Source: Bacteroides thetaiotaomicron VPI-5482
GTDB taxonomy: Bacteria > Bacteroidota > Bacteroidia > Bacteroidales > Bacteroidaceae
NCBI RefSeq assembly: GCF_000011065.1
Contig: NC_004663.1
Coordinates: forward strand, 4,278,001-4,342,000
DNA: 64,000 nucleotides
Direction of reading: 5' to 3'
The notes beneath the pieces were generated by a model that made no database searches, was not told the DNA's origin, and saw only the letters and a program-made list of their open reading frames with translations. Of this stretch, positions 9,822 to 17,323 are shown piece after piece. The first letter of the stretch is position 1; each line of letters opens with the position of its first letter. The position numbers and the translations under genes were made by a program.

Positions 9822-11357
9822 TTATCTTGTCTTTACCGATTCAAGCAGTTCGGACAGCTCCCTGACAACTTCCGGATGCTGTTTCGCTACATTGTTTTTC
9901 TCCGATGGATCGGCGGATAAATCGTACAGCTGGGGATGCCTGTCATTGCCCAGTTCCATTTTTGTCCAGTATTCGATGGCGGGGGCGTCACTCGGTTCGA
10001 TGTACTTCCATTGTCCTTTCACGATGGCGAGCGTATTATTGAGATTTTGCTGTACGATGTATTCACGACTGGTGTAGTCTTTTCCCAGAAGCGTGTTCAG
10101 ATGTTCCTGACTGTCAGGAGCTGCGTCTTCCGGAAGCGGTTGTTTCAGTAAAGCGGCAAGTGAGGCAAAGATATCGATTTGTGAGAAGAGAGCCTGTTGC
10201 TTGTTCGGCTTCACTTTGGCAGGCCAGCGGACGATGAACGGAATGCGGGTTCCGGCTTCGTAAGCGCTGTACTTTCCACCACGGTAAATACCCATCGGGG
10301 TATGTCCGTTGAGACGTTCAAAGGCTTGGTCCTGGTAGCCGTCGTCGATGACGGGGCCATTGTCGCTGGTGAATATCAGGATGGTGTTGTCCGTCAGCTG
10401 GAGGCTGTCGAGGGTGTTCATGATCTCTCCGATGGTCCAGTCGAGTTGCAGGATTACGTCTCCGCGGGTTCCCAGACCGCTTTTCCCGGCGAAGCGGGGA
10501 TGTGGGACGCGCGGTACGTGTACGTCCTGCGTACCCATATATAAGAAGAAAGGTTCTTCCTTATGGGAGACGATGAAGCTTTTTGCTTTATTGGTGATGA
10601 TGTCGGCGATGTCCTCGTCTTTCCAGAGAGCGGACTTACCTCCGGTCATCCAGCCGATGCGGGGGATGCCGTTGATTATCGTATTGTTATGTCCCTGACT
10701 GGGTTTTAGTTTTACGAGTTCCGGGTTCTCTTCGCCTGTAGGCCAGTCGCCTACTTTATGCTCGTAGTTCACTGTGATCGGGTCGTTCGGGTCGAGTCCT
10801 ACCACGTGTCCGTTCTCGACGAATACACAGGGGACACGGTCTACGGTTGCCGGAATCACGAACTCGTAGTCGAAGCCGATACTTTGGGCGTTGGGGGTGA
10901 TGTGGCCGTTGAAGTCGGTGCCTCCCTTCGGACCGAGTCCAAGATGCCATTTGCCGACAACTCCGGTGGCGTAACCTGCTTCTTTCAGCATATCGGCCAT
11001 GGTGACGCAGGCGGTGTCGATGATTAGTTCCGAGTTTCCGGGGGCGATGCCTGTGTTCTCCTGTCGCCACGGGTACATGCCTGTCAGGAGTCCGAAGCGG
11101 GAAGGGGTACTGGTGGCGGAAGTTGCATAGGCGTTGGTGAACTGTACGCCCTGTCCGGCAAGGCGGTCGATATGGGGAGTACTGACCTTTGTCGCTCCGT
11201 AGCAGCTAAGGTCACCTATGCCAAGGTCGTCCGCGAATATATAAATAATGTTAGGCTTTTGTGAGTTTTGTCCGTTGTCTTTTTGTACTTTCTGATTGCA
11301 TCCGGTCAGCAGGGCTATACCGGGCAATAGCGGTAGTAAACGTGAGACATTCTTCAT
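9822..11357 (-). CDS. Family S1 sulfatase, N-acetylgalactosamine-6-O-sulfatase type
   Basis: A 511-residue alkaline-phosphatase-fold sulfatase with an N-terminal lipobox-like LTGC (Cys20). Metal-site residues D43 and D44 (FADDLG) and D332-N333 (TSDNGP) are present, as are K136 and H138 (GKWHLG) and H280 (QDVH). The nucleophile motif is STPSR at 83-87, so Ser83, not Cys, must be converted to formylglycine. This requires an anaerobic sulfatase-maturating radical-SAM enzyme encoded elsewhere. By order and sequence type it equals BT_3333, reported as a GalNAc-6-sulfate sulfatase (subfamily S1_15 from memory). It has its own promoter at 11391-11398. In the pathway it removes the 6-sulfate from GalNAc after lyase depolymerisation in the periplasm. 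Confidence 0.9.
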   Translation of the reverse strand: MKNVSRLLPLLPGIALLTGCNQKVQKDNGQNSQKPNIIYIFADDLGIGDLSCYGATKVSTPHIDRLAGQGVQFTNAYATSATSTPSRFGLLTGMYPWRQENTGIAPGNSELIIDTACVTMADMLKEAGYATGVVGKWHLGLGPKGGTDFNGHITPNAQSIGFDYEFVIPATVDRVPCVFVENGHVVGLDPNDPITVNYEHKVGDWPTGEENPELVKLKPSQGHNNTIINGIPRIGWMTGGKSALWKDEDIADIITNKAKSFIVSHKEEPFFLYMGTQDVHVPRVPHPRFAGKSGLGTRGDVILQLDWTIGEIMNTLDSLQLTDNTILIFTSDNGPVIDDGYQDQAFERLNGHTPMGIYRGGKYSAYEAGTRIPFIVRWPAKVKPNKQQALFSQIDIFASLAALLKQPLPEDAAPDSQEHLNTLLGKDYTSREYIVQQNLNNTLAIVKGQWKYIEPSDAPAIEYWTKMELGNDRHPQLYDLSADPSEKNNVAKQHPEVVRELSELLESVKTR

Positions 11358-11390
11358 AATGTTGGTCTTTTATGGAGTGATTACTGAACA

Positions 11391-11398
11391 CAAAGATA
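11391..11398 (-). promoter_or_regulatory. Bacteroides -7 box of the 6-sulfatase gene
   Basis: TATCTTTG on the minus strand, identical to the box before susC, about 34 bp before the sulfatase start codon. There is no good -33 TTTG. The conserved TATTTTGTATC element lies 41 bp upstream. Confidence 0.6.
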
Positions 11399-11439
11399 AG
11401 AGGATTGGCGGAAATGAGTGAGCAGGAATGTACAGGTGT

Positions 11440-11450
11440 GATACAAAATA
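11440..11450 (-). promoter_or_regulatory. Candidate operator of the hybrid two-component regulator (6-sulfatase promoter)
   Basis: A copy of TATTTTGTATC on the minus strand, 41 bp upstream of the -7 box at 11391-11398, matching the one before susC in sequence, orientation and distance to within 1 bp. The upstream flanks are also alike (ATGGAC here, TTGTAT at susC). Confidence 0.5.
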
Positions 11451-11518
11451 GTCCATTCTAAAGGGTTAAATGTTTCGGGGCTACGGATGCCTTTTCCTGA
11501 CATCGTAGCCCGGATCTT

Positions 11519-11590
11519 GTGCCACGCTGTTGGCACAGCTGTGCCACCGCGATGGCACGGTCGTGCCAGCAGCGTGGCACAAGTGTGCCA
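11519..11590. repeat. Array of 22-bp hairpin units GTGCCA-N6-TGGCAC-N4
   Basis: GTGCCA begins at 11519, 11541, 11563 and 11585, exactly 22 bp apart. The first three are followed, after six variable bases, by TGGCAC, so each forms a 6-bp hairpin, with four variable bases between units. The outer parts also pair with each other (TTGTGCCACGCTG with CAGCGTGGCACAA). An 8-bp inverted repeat AACAGGAG/CTCCTGTT follows at 11590-11626. The array fills most of the 299-bp gap between the end of the hybrid regulator gene and the sulfatase promoter. It might act as a terminator or mRNA processing site for the regulator gene, but no T-run follows it. The function is unknown. Confidence 0.85.
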
Positions 11591-11656
11591 ACAGGAGGGA
11601 ACTACTTTGGCATAGGTTCTCCTGTTACAAATGCTACTTGCTTACCTGTTTGTGGG

Positions 11657-14600
11657 TTATTGATCCGTTTCTTCGTTCCCTTCTTCCTCTTTTTCTTCAC
11701 CCTTGCGGTAGGCAAGCGGACTGACGTGATAAATCTCCTTAAAGCATTTACTGAAATAGCGGGAAGAAGAGAAACCGATGCGGTCGGAAATCTCCGTAAT
11801 GTTCAGCTCCGGATTGTTCCGCAGCATGACGGCTCCTTTCTTGAGACGGATACTTAATATAAAGTCGTTCGGTGTCTGACCGGTGACGGCTTTCAGCTTC
11901 GTGAACAGATTGGTACGTGCCATCCCCATTTCACGGGCGAAGATGTTGACGTTAAAGTCCGTATTATCCAAGTGCTGTTCGATGATGGCCATGGCACGAT
12001 CCAGCATTTCTTTATCCATCGGGTTGGTGGCAAGCATCTGGGCAAAAGCCTGTGGCTGTTTGCTGAATTTCTCCTGTAGCAACCGCCGTGAGTTCACCAG
12101 ATTGTTGCAACGGGAGATCAGGAGATTGGTGTTGAACGGCTTGGTGATATAATCGTCCGCACCGATTTTTAATCCTTCAATGTTGTGTTCCACGGCTGTG
12201 CGTGCCGTCAGTAGTACTACCGGAATGTGACAGGTGTTGAAGTCCGTCTTGACCTGTTTACAGAGTTCCGTACCCGACATACGTGGCATGACAACGTCAC
12301 TCAGTATGATGCTTGGCATATCTTTCTGTATGATATCCAATGCCTCTACACCATCGGAAGCGGTGGTGACCTGATAGAATGTTTCGAAGATACCTACCAG
12401 CATTTGTTTGATGGATTCGTTGTCTTCCACTATCAGCATTTTCGCATCTTCGATGCGTTTATTATCTTCCTCCTTCCATTCGGAGTCGGGCAGTATTTCT
12501 ACGGTTGGAACGATTGTTTCCGGTGGTTGCTGAATGTTGGCGTCGGCATTGTCCCGTATGATTTGTTCCTCAGTAAAGTGCTGGTTGCCCGATTTCAACG
12601 TAATGATAAAACGGCTTCCCTTGCCCGGTTCGCTCTCTACACGGATGGTTCCGTGATGAAGTTCGATGATACCTTTTGTCAACGCCAGTCCGATGCCTGT
12701 GCCGGCTCCGGTATTCAGCGAGTCGAGGCGTTCGGTCTGGTAGAAACGGTCGAATATCTTGTCGATCTCGGCGGCGGCAATGCCTGTTCCCGTGTCTTTG
12801 ATCTCGATAATGACGTATTTATCCTCCTGCGATACGTTGATGGAGATGGTATCTTCCGCTTTCGTATGCTTCAATGCGTTGGACAGCAGATTGTTCACTA
12901 CCTTCTGCATCTGCTTCTGGTCGTACCATACTTCAATATCATCCGACTGCTTGTTGAACTTGAAATTGATTTGCTTGCTGCTGGCGTATTCAAGGAATAA
13001 CAGATAATTCTCGTACAGGAAGTTCACCAGATTATGTCGGCTGACTTTGATTTTCATGTGCCCTTGTTCCTGCTTGCGGAAGTCGAGCAGTTCCGTAATT
13101 AGTTCACGCAGTTGGAGGCTGTTTTTGTAAATTCCCAATATCTTGTGATAAATATTAGGTGTGAATGTCTGTACTTGCAACAGCGTTTCTACCTGTCCTA
13201 CGATCAACGTCAGCGGAGTGCGGAATTCGTGGGAGATGTTGGTAAAGAAGCGCAGCTTGGATTGGTTTAATGCTTCGAGGTCTTCGATGTGCTTCTTTTC
13301 ATATTTCAGTGACTCACGCAGTTTGATGCGGGAATTGTAGTTCTGAATGAGATACCATAACAGACTGACGGTACAAATGGTGTAAATCAGATAAGCCCAC
13401 CATGTCTCATACCAAGGCGGTAATACACGGATCAGTAGTCGGGCTTCTTCGATACCGTCTCCGTCCGACTTGATGACGAGCGTATATTTGCCCGGATTCA
13501 GGTTGGTATAAGTGATAAGCGTCTGTTTGCGGTCGGTGTGATTCCATTCGTCGGAGAAACCTTCGAGGCGGTAGACGATTTCATTCCTGTTGGCAGGGAT
13601 GAAGTTGGAAGTGGCGTATTCTATGCTGAACATGGATTGGTCGGCTTTCAGGCTGATTTCCGGTGTATAGGCGATGGACTGTTCCAAGATGCCGGTGTCG
13701 TCTCCGGCAGTGATCTCCTTTCCGTTGACCAGCAGGCGGGAAAGGATGATGCTGTAGGACTTGGGCGTAAAGTGCAGTTTCTTTTCCCAGAAAGAAATCA
13801 TGCCTTGGATGCCGCCTAGAAATACTTCTCCGTCATGCGTTACGAACAATGCGTTTTCGTTGACGGCAGTCAGCGGGAATCCGTTCTCTGTACCGTAGTT
13901 GTAAAACTTCTTTTGCGGATAGTCAAACTGGGAGAATCCCTGATTGGTAATCAGCAGCAAGTCTCCCTTTTGTATGGACGATTCGAATACTTCGTAGATA
14001 CAGTCGCTGGATAGTCCGTCTTTCTGCATGTCGAAGTTTTCGAAGTCGTTGCTCTCCTTGCGGTAACGGTCGAGCCCGCTTCCGGAAGTGGAGAACCACA
14101 GGTTGCCGTTGCTGTCTTGCATGATGTTGTTGACATTGTTGTTGCTGAGAGTGTTCGGAATGGAGGGATTGTGTGCATAGTGGGTGAGCTTGCCGGTGTC
14201 GAAGCGGTAAGAATATACGCCCTCTCCGGTAGCGGAAACCCATAGCGTTTCATCCTTGTCGATGTAGAGGCTGGCCACCATACCGATATTTCTGCCTTCT
14301 TTGGTATCCTTGAAAAGATGTTCACAGGTGCCCGTTGCCGGATTGAAAAGGCAGACTCCATTTTGTGTGGCGATGATCAGTTTGTCTTCGTAGGGCACGA
14401 TGTCGCGTACAATGTCCGAGGGCAGTGTGGTCGGGTCGCCCGCTTTCATCCGGTAAACGGTAAAGCGGTTGGTGCGCAGGTCGAGTTTGTTCAGTCCTCC
14501 CAAGTGTGTGCCGATCCACATAATCTCCTCTGTCCGGTCGTAATAGATTGCCTTGACGTTGTTGTGCGAGATACTGTTCTTGCCTTCTTCGTGGCGGTAC

Positions 14601-15721
14601 CAGCGATAAGTATTGTTTTTCCGGTTGTAGACGTTCACGCCACCGCCTTCGGTGCAGATCCATAAGTTACCGTCTTTGTCTTCCGTCATTCTGCCGACGA
14701 TGGGACTGCTTAATCCTTCTTTCTCCGTGTCTCCCACTTTATAGCGGGTATAGATTTCATATTCCGGATTGAAGTAGTTGACGCCGCCAAAGTAAGTTCC
14801 CAGCCATAGGGTTCCCTGTTCGTCTTTCACGATACACCAGATGGAAGAGTGGGTGAGTCCGTCGGGTTTGTTGTCATTGGCGGTATAAAGTTGGAACTGT
14901 CCTGTGCTTTTGTCGTAGCGGTTCAAGCCGTGGAAAGTTCCGATCCATAGATTTCCCAGATTATCTTCACAGCAGCTTCTGACAAAATCGGAACATATAC
15001 TGTTCGGATTCTTCGGGTCGTGGCGGAAGTTGTCGATAGTGCCGTTTGTGCGGATACGGTAGAGCCCTTCCTCCCAGCTGCCAATCCACAGTTCTTTGGA
15101 TGAGTCTTCGTAGATGCTGGCTATGTTTCCTTTCGTGATGGGCTGAGAGAGTTGCTTGTCGTCCGACAGGCAGTAAACACCATTGCTGGTGGTTCCCATC
15201 CACAGGTTTTTCTTCTCGTCCAGATGGAGGCAGGATAGGTTAATGTCTTTCCCGGCAAGGTGGTAGTAAAGGTCGAAGTTGTTCGTGTTCTCGTTGAAAA
15301 CGAATACTTCTTCTCTTTTTCCGATATATAGTTTTTCGTTGTAGTAGATAGCGTCCACATTGCCTTGCAGTAGGGTTTTGAATCGTTGAGTGGTCATGTC
15401 AAATTCGGCTACACCGTCGGTGCAAAGCAGGTAAACCTTCCCGTTCTTATTACCTGTGATACGGAGTACGGTATTGCTGAACAGACTGTTCGGATCATTC
15501 TTCTTGAGCTTGAAACTTTTGATATCGTTACCGTTATAACGGTTCAGCCCTTCGCGCGTACCTATCCATATAATGCCCCGTTCGTCAATGTACAGGCTGT
15601 TGACGGAAAACTGGGAAAGTCCGTCATCTGTGGTCAAATGGCTGAAAGTAATATTTTGTCCTAACGTACGGACAGCAGTTACGCTTAAAAATAGCAGAAA
15701 TAAAAGGATTGTTTTTCTCAC
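11657..15721 (-). CDS. Hybrid two-component system sensor/AraC-type regulator of chondroitin sulfate use
   Basis: A 1354-residue single-chain hybrid two-component protein with a GTG start after a -7 box at 15752-15759. In order it has: a signal peptide (1-22); a periplasmic part of many Reg_prop beta-propeller repeats (about 25-700; recurring LWIGT and GLNRYD motifs); a Y_Y_Y domain (about 705-765); a membrane helix near 772-795; a histidine kinase with His831 in ISHEFRTPL and ATP-binding GTGIGLAL; a receiver domain with phospho-acceptor D1142 in LSDVVMPRM and K in YITKPF; and an AraC helix-turn-helix (about 1250-1345, ending FSKCFKEIYHVSPLAYRK). By order it equals BT_3334, the chondroitin/dermatan disaccharide sensor. 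It is separate from the susC operon and probably activates it and the region at 38 kb. Confidence 0.95.
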   Translation of the reverse strand: MRKTILLFLLFLSVTAVRTLGQNITFSHLTTDDGLSQFSVNSLYIDERGIIWIGTREGLNRYNGNDIKSFKLKKNDPNSLFSNTVLRITGNKNGKVYLLCTDGVAEFDMTTQRFKTLLQGNVDAIYYNEKLYIGKREEVFVFNENTNNFDLYYHLAGKDINLSCLHLDEKKNLWMGTTSNGVYCLSDDKQLSQPITKGNIASIYEDSSKELWIGSWEEGLYRIRTNGTIDNFRHDPKNPNSICSDFVRSCCEDNLGNLWIGTFHGLNRYDKSTGQFQLYTANDNKPDGLTHSSIWCIVKDEQGTLWLGTYFGGVNYFNPEYEIYTRYKVGDTEKEGLSSPIVGRMTEDKDGNLWICTEGGGVNVYNRKNNTYRWYRHEEGKNSISHNNVKAIYYDRTEEIMWIGTHLGGLNKLDLRTNRFTVYRMKAGDPTTLPSDIVRDIVPYEDKLIIATQNGVCLFNPATGTCEHLFKDTKEGRNIGMVASLYIDKDETLWVSATGEGVYSYRFDTGKLTHYAHNPSIPNTLSNNNVNNIMQDSNGNLWFSTSGSGLDRYRKESNDFENFDMQKDGLSSDCIYEVFESSIQKGDLLLITNQGFSQFDYPQKKFYNYGTENGFPLTAVNENALFVTHDGEVFLGGIQGMISFWEKKLHFTPKSYSIILSRLLVNGKEITAGDDTGILEQSIAYTPEISLKADQSMFSIEYATSNFIPANRNEIVYRLEGFSDEWNHTDRKQTLITYTNLNPGKYTLVIKSDGDGIEEARLLIRVLPPWYETWWAYLIYTICTVSLLWYLIQNYNSRIKLRESLKYEKKHIEDLEALNQSKLRFFTNISHEFRTPLTLIVGQVETLLQVQTFTPNIYHKILGIYKNSLQLRELITELLDFRKQEQGHMKIKVSRHNLVNFLYENYLLFLEYASSKQINFKFNKQSDDIEVWYDQKQMQKVVNNLLSNALKHTKAEDTISINVSQEDKYVIIEIKDTGTGIAAAEIDKIFDRFYQTERLDSLNTGAGTGIGLALTKGIIELHHGTIRVESEPGKGSRFIITLKSGNQHFTEEQIIRDNADANIQQPPETIVPTVEILPDSEWKEEDNKRIEDAKMLIVEDNESIKQMLVGIFETFYQVTTASDGVEALDIIQKDMPSIILSDVVMPRMSGTELCKQVKTDFNTCHIPVVLLTARTAVEHNIEGLKIGADDYITKPFNTNLLISRCNNLVNSRRLLQEKFSKQPQAFAQMLATNPMDKEMLDRAMAIIEQHLDNTDFNVNIFAREMGMARTNLFTKLKAVTGQTPNDFILSIRLKKGAVMLRNNPELNITEISDRIGFSSSRYFSKCFKEIYHVSPLAYRKGEEKEEEGNEETDQ

Positions 15722-15751
15722 TAATTCGGTTGTTTAGGGTATTACTAATGG

Positions 15752-15759
15752 CAAATATA
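15752..15759 (-). promoter_or_regulatory. -7 box of the hybrid regulator gene
   Basis: TATATTTG on the minus strand, a perfect TAnnTTTG 30 bp before the GTG start, which supports that start. It is divergent from the promoter of the CBM9-like gene. Confidence 0.55.
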
Positions 15760-15803
15760 TTGTTTTTATTTGATTTTCGGGAACCTTATTAGGAGAAAGT
15801 AAC

Positions 15804-15811
15804 TATATTTG
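15804..15811 (+). promoter_or_regulatory. -7 box of the CBM9-like gene
   Basis: TATATTTG on the plus strand, 21 bp before the ATG at 15833. Transcription starting just downstream would exclude an in-frame ATG at 15809. The box overlaps TTTGTATC (15808-15815), which resembles the candidate operator sites near 9.8 and 11.4 kb. Confidence 0.55.
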
Positions 15812-15832
15812 TATCCTCCAAACGAAAGATAT

Positions 15833-16474
15833 ATGAAAGTAAAGAAAATTAGTTCTGCTAATGTAGAGGCTTGTTCGCTTCCTAAATTATTTGATGAGGA
15901 AAAGATAGATTTCCAGCCGGTTCAGTGTGTCAACTGGGCTGAATATCCTTACAAGCCAAAAGTAAGTTTCCGGATTGCGCATACCAAAGATTCTATTCTG
16001 TTGCACTTCAAAGTCAGAGAAGAAAGTGTACGTGCCAAGTATGGAGAAGACAATGGATCTGTATGGACTGATTCCTGTGTGGAGTTTTTCTCTGTTCCGG
16101 CCAGTGACGGAATCTATTATAATATAGAATGTAACTGCATCGGAACGATTCTGATCGGTGCCGGACCAGCCCGTAACGGTCGGGAACACGCTCCGAAAGA
16201 AGTGACGGCTCTCGTGCAGCGTTGGTCCAGTCTGGGCAATGAACCCTTCGAAGAACGTGTGGACGATACGACTTGGGAAGTAGCCTTGATTATTCCTTAT
16301 GCTGCATTCTTCAAGCATCAGATACAGTCACTGGATGGAAAGGAAGTTAAAGCGAATTTCTATAAATGCGGGGATGAACTGCAAACCCCTCACTTCCTGT
16401 CATGGAATCCGATAAAGATTGAGAAACCGGACTTCCATCGTCCCGACTTCTTCGGTACGCTGGAGTTTGAATAA
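15833..16474 (+). CDS. CBM9-like domain protein, no signal peptide
   Basis: A 213-residue protein. The ATG at 15833 is chosen because the -7 box sits just before it. The core (about 35-205) resembles the CBM9/DOMON-like fold found in Bacteroides proteins annotated as carbohydrate-binding family 9-like: VSFRIAHTKDSILLHFKVRE, a WTDSCVEFF motif and YYNIECNCIGTIL. There is no signal peptide or membrane segment, so it should be cytoplasmic, which is odd for a carbohydrate-binding module. It is divergent from the hybrid regulator gene and monocistronic, with a terminator at 16479-16512. By order it equals BT_3335. The ligand and role are unknown. A link to chondroitin sulfate use is not shown by anything beyond position. 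Confidence 0.75.
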   Translation: MKVKKISSANVEACSLPKLFDEEKIDFQPVQCVNWAEYPYKPKVSFRIAHTKDSILLHFKVREESVRAKYGEDNGSVWTDSCVEFFSVPASDGIYYNIECNCIGTILIGAGPARNGREHAPKEVTALVQRWSSLGNEPFEERVDDTTWEVALIIPYAAFFKHQIQSLDGKEVKANFYKCGDELQTPHFLSWNPIKIEKPDFHRPDFFGTLEFE

Positions 16475-16478
16475 ATAA

Positions 16479-16512
16479 GAAGGGTGATGTCCGTAAAAAG
16501 ACATCACCCTTT
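16479..16512. terminator. Bidirectional intrinsic terminator between convergent genes
   Basis: An 11-bp perfect stem AGGGTGATGTC (16481-16491) pairs with 16500-16510 around an 8-base loop, extended by A-T and G-T pairs, with T-rich sequence after it on the plus strand and A/T-rich sequence on the other side. It lies between the convergent ends at 16474 and 16535. Confidence 0.85.
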
Positions 16513-16534
16513 CTCTATGAAAAGTGTATTTTGT

Positions 16535-17305
16535 CTATTTCACAATCCCACGTTCCGAACCTTTTACGAAATTCACGATATTCTCGATTTCTTCACTCAT
16601 CGGAACCTGATCGATAATCTTCTGGACAGCATCCTGAACACTGAAATTACCTTGATAGATCAACCGGTAAGCATTGGCAATATGACGAAGGATTCTTTCC
16701 GACGTATTGTGATGCTGTGACAGAACGACTGCATTCACTCCATGATAGGCAACAGGATTGCCGGACATAATTACGTAGGGAGGAACATCTTTGGAGATGC
16801 GGCATCCGCTTTGTACAAGTGTCCAGCTACCAATGTGACAATATTGGTGCAACGTTACGTTGCCGCTTAGGATCACACAATCATCTAATGAGCATTCTCC
16901 TGCAATTGTAGTACCTATTCCTACCACACAATTATTGCTGATCTGCACATCATGGCAAAGGTGTACCTTATCCATCAGGTAGTTCCCGTTTCCAATTCTG
17001 GTAGCATTTCCTGCAAAAGTGGCACGGCTGATTACTACATTCTCACGGATATCGTTATTGTCTCCGATGATCAGACTGCTTTCTTCCCCTGTATAGTGAA
17101 AGTCTTGCGGTTCTGCTCCCAGGACAGCATTCTGATGTATTTTGTTTCCTTTCCCCATTTTTGTACCTTTCAGGATACTGGCGTATGACATGATGGTACA
17201 GTCATCGCCGATTTCCACATCTTTCTCGATGTAGGCGAAAGGCAAGACAGTTACATTCTTGCCTAATTTCGCTTCGGGGTCTACGTAAGCTAACGGACTA
17301 ATCAT
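16535..17305 (-). CDS. lpxA: LpxA-family acyl-ACP--UDP-GlcNAc O-acyltransferase (second copy type)
   Basis: A 256-residue left-handed beta-helix protein built of hexapeptide repeats (about 1-185: ISPLAYVDP, LGKNVTVLPFAYIE, IGDDCTIMSYASI) with a helical C-terminal domain, the normal LpxA size. His115 and His118 in DKVHLCHDV align with the E. coli AHIAHD motif, so His118 is the probable general base. LpxA adds the first 3-hydroxyacyl chain to UDP-GlcNAc in lipid A synthesis in the cytoplasm. It lies 18 bp behind the outer-membrane efflux gene and seems to be the last gene of the efflux operon. Bacteroides normally carry lpxA next to lpxD and lpxC-fabZ. None of these is here, so this is probably a paralogue, and its acceptor or chain length may differ. 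Confidence 0.85.
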   Translation of the reverse strand: MISPLAYVDPEAKLGKNVTVLPFAYIEKDVEIGDDCTIMSYASILKGTKMGKGNKIHQNAVLGAEPQDFHYTGEESSLIIGDNNDIRENVVISRATFAGNATRIGNGNYLMDKVHLCHDVQISNNCVVGIGTTIAGECSLDDCVILSGNVTLHQYCHIGSWTLVQSGCRISKDVPPYVIMSGNPVAYHGVNAVVLSQHHNTSERILRHIANAYRLIYQGNFSVQDAVQKIIDQVPMSEEIENIVNFVKGSERGIVK

Positions 17306-17323
17306 AATAGTATATGTTTAAAG

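Noticed and set aside
11519..11590. Possible CRISPR array because of regular repeats
   Set aside because: The period is 22 bp with 6-bp cores and 4-6-bp spacers. There are no long direct repeats, no spacers of 25-40 bp and no cas genes. The same holds for 41116-41207.
11530..11857. Plus-strand frames across the hairpin array
   Set aside because: They consist of translated repeat units and antisense of the regulator C-terminus, with no start signal.
15809..15832. Earlier ATG for the CBM9-like gene
   Set aside because: It overlaps the TAnnTTTG box at 15804-15811, so it would lie upstream of the transcript start.
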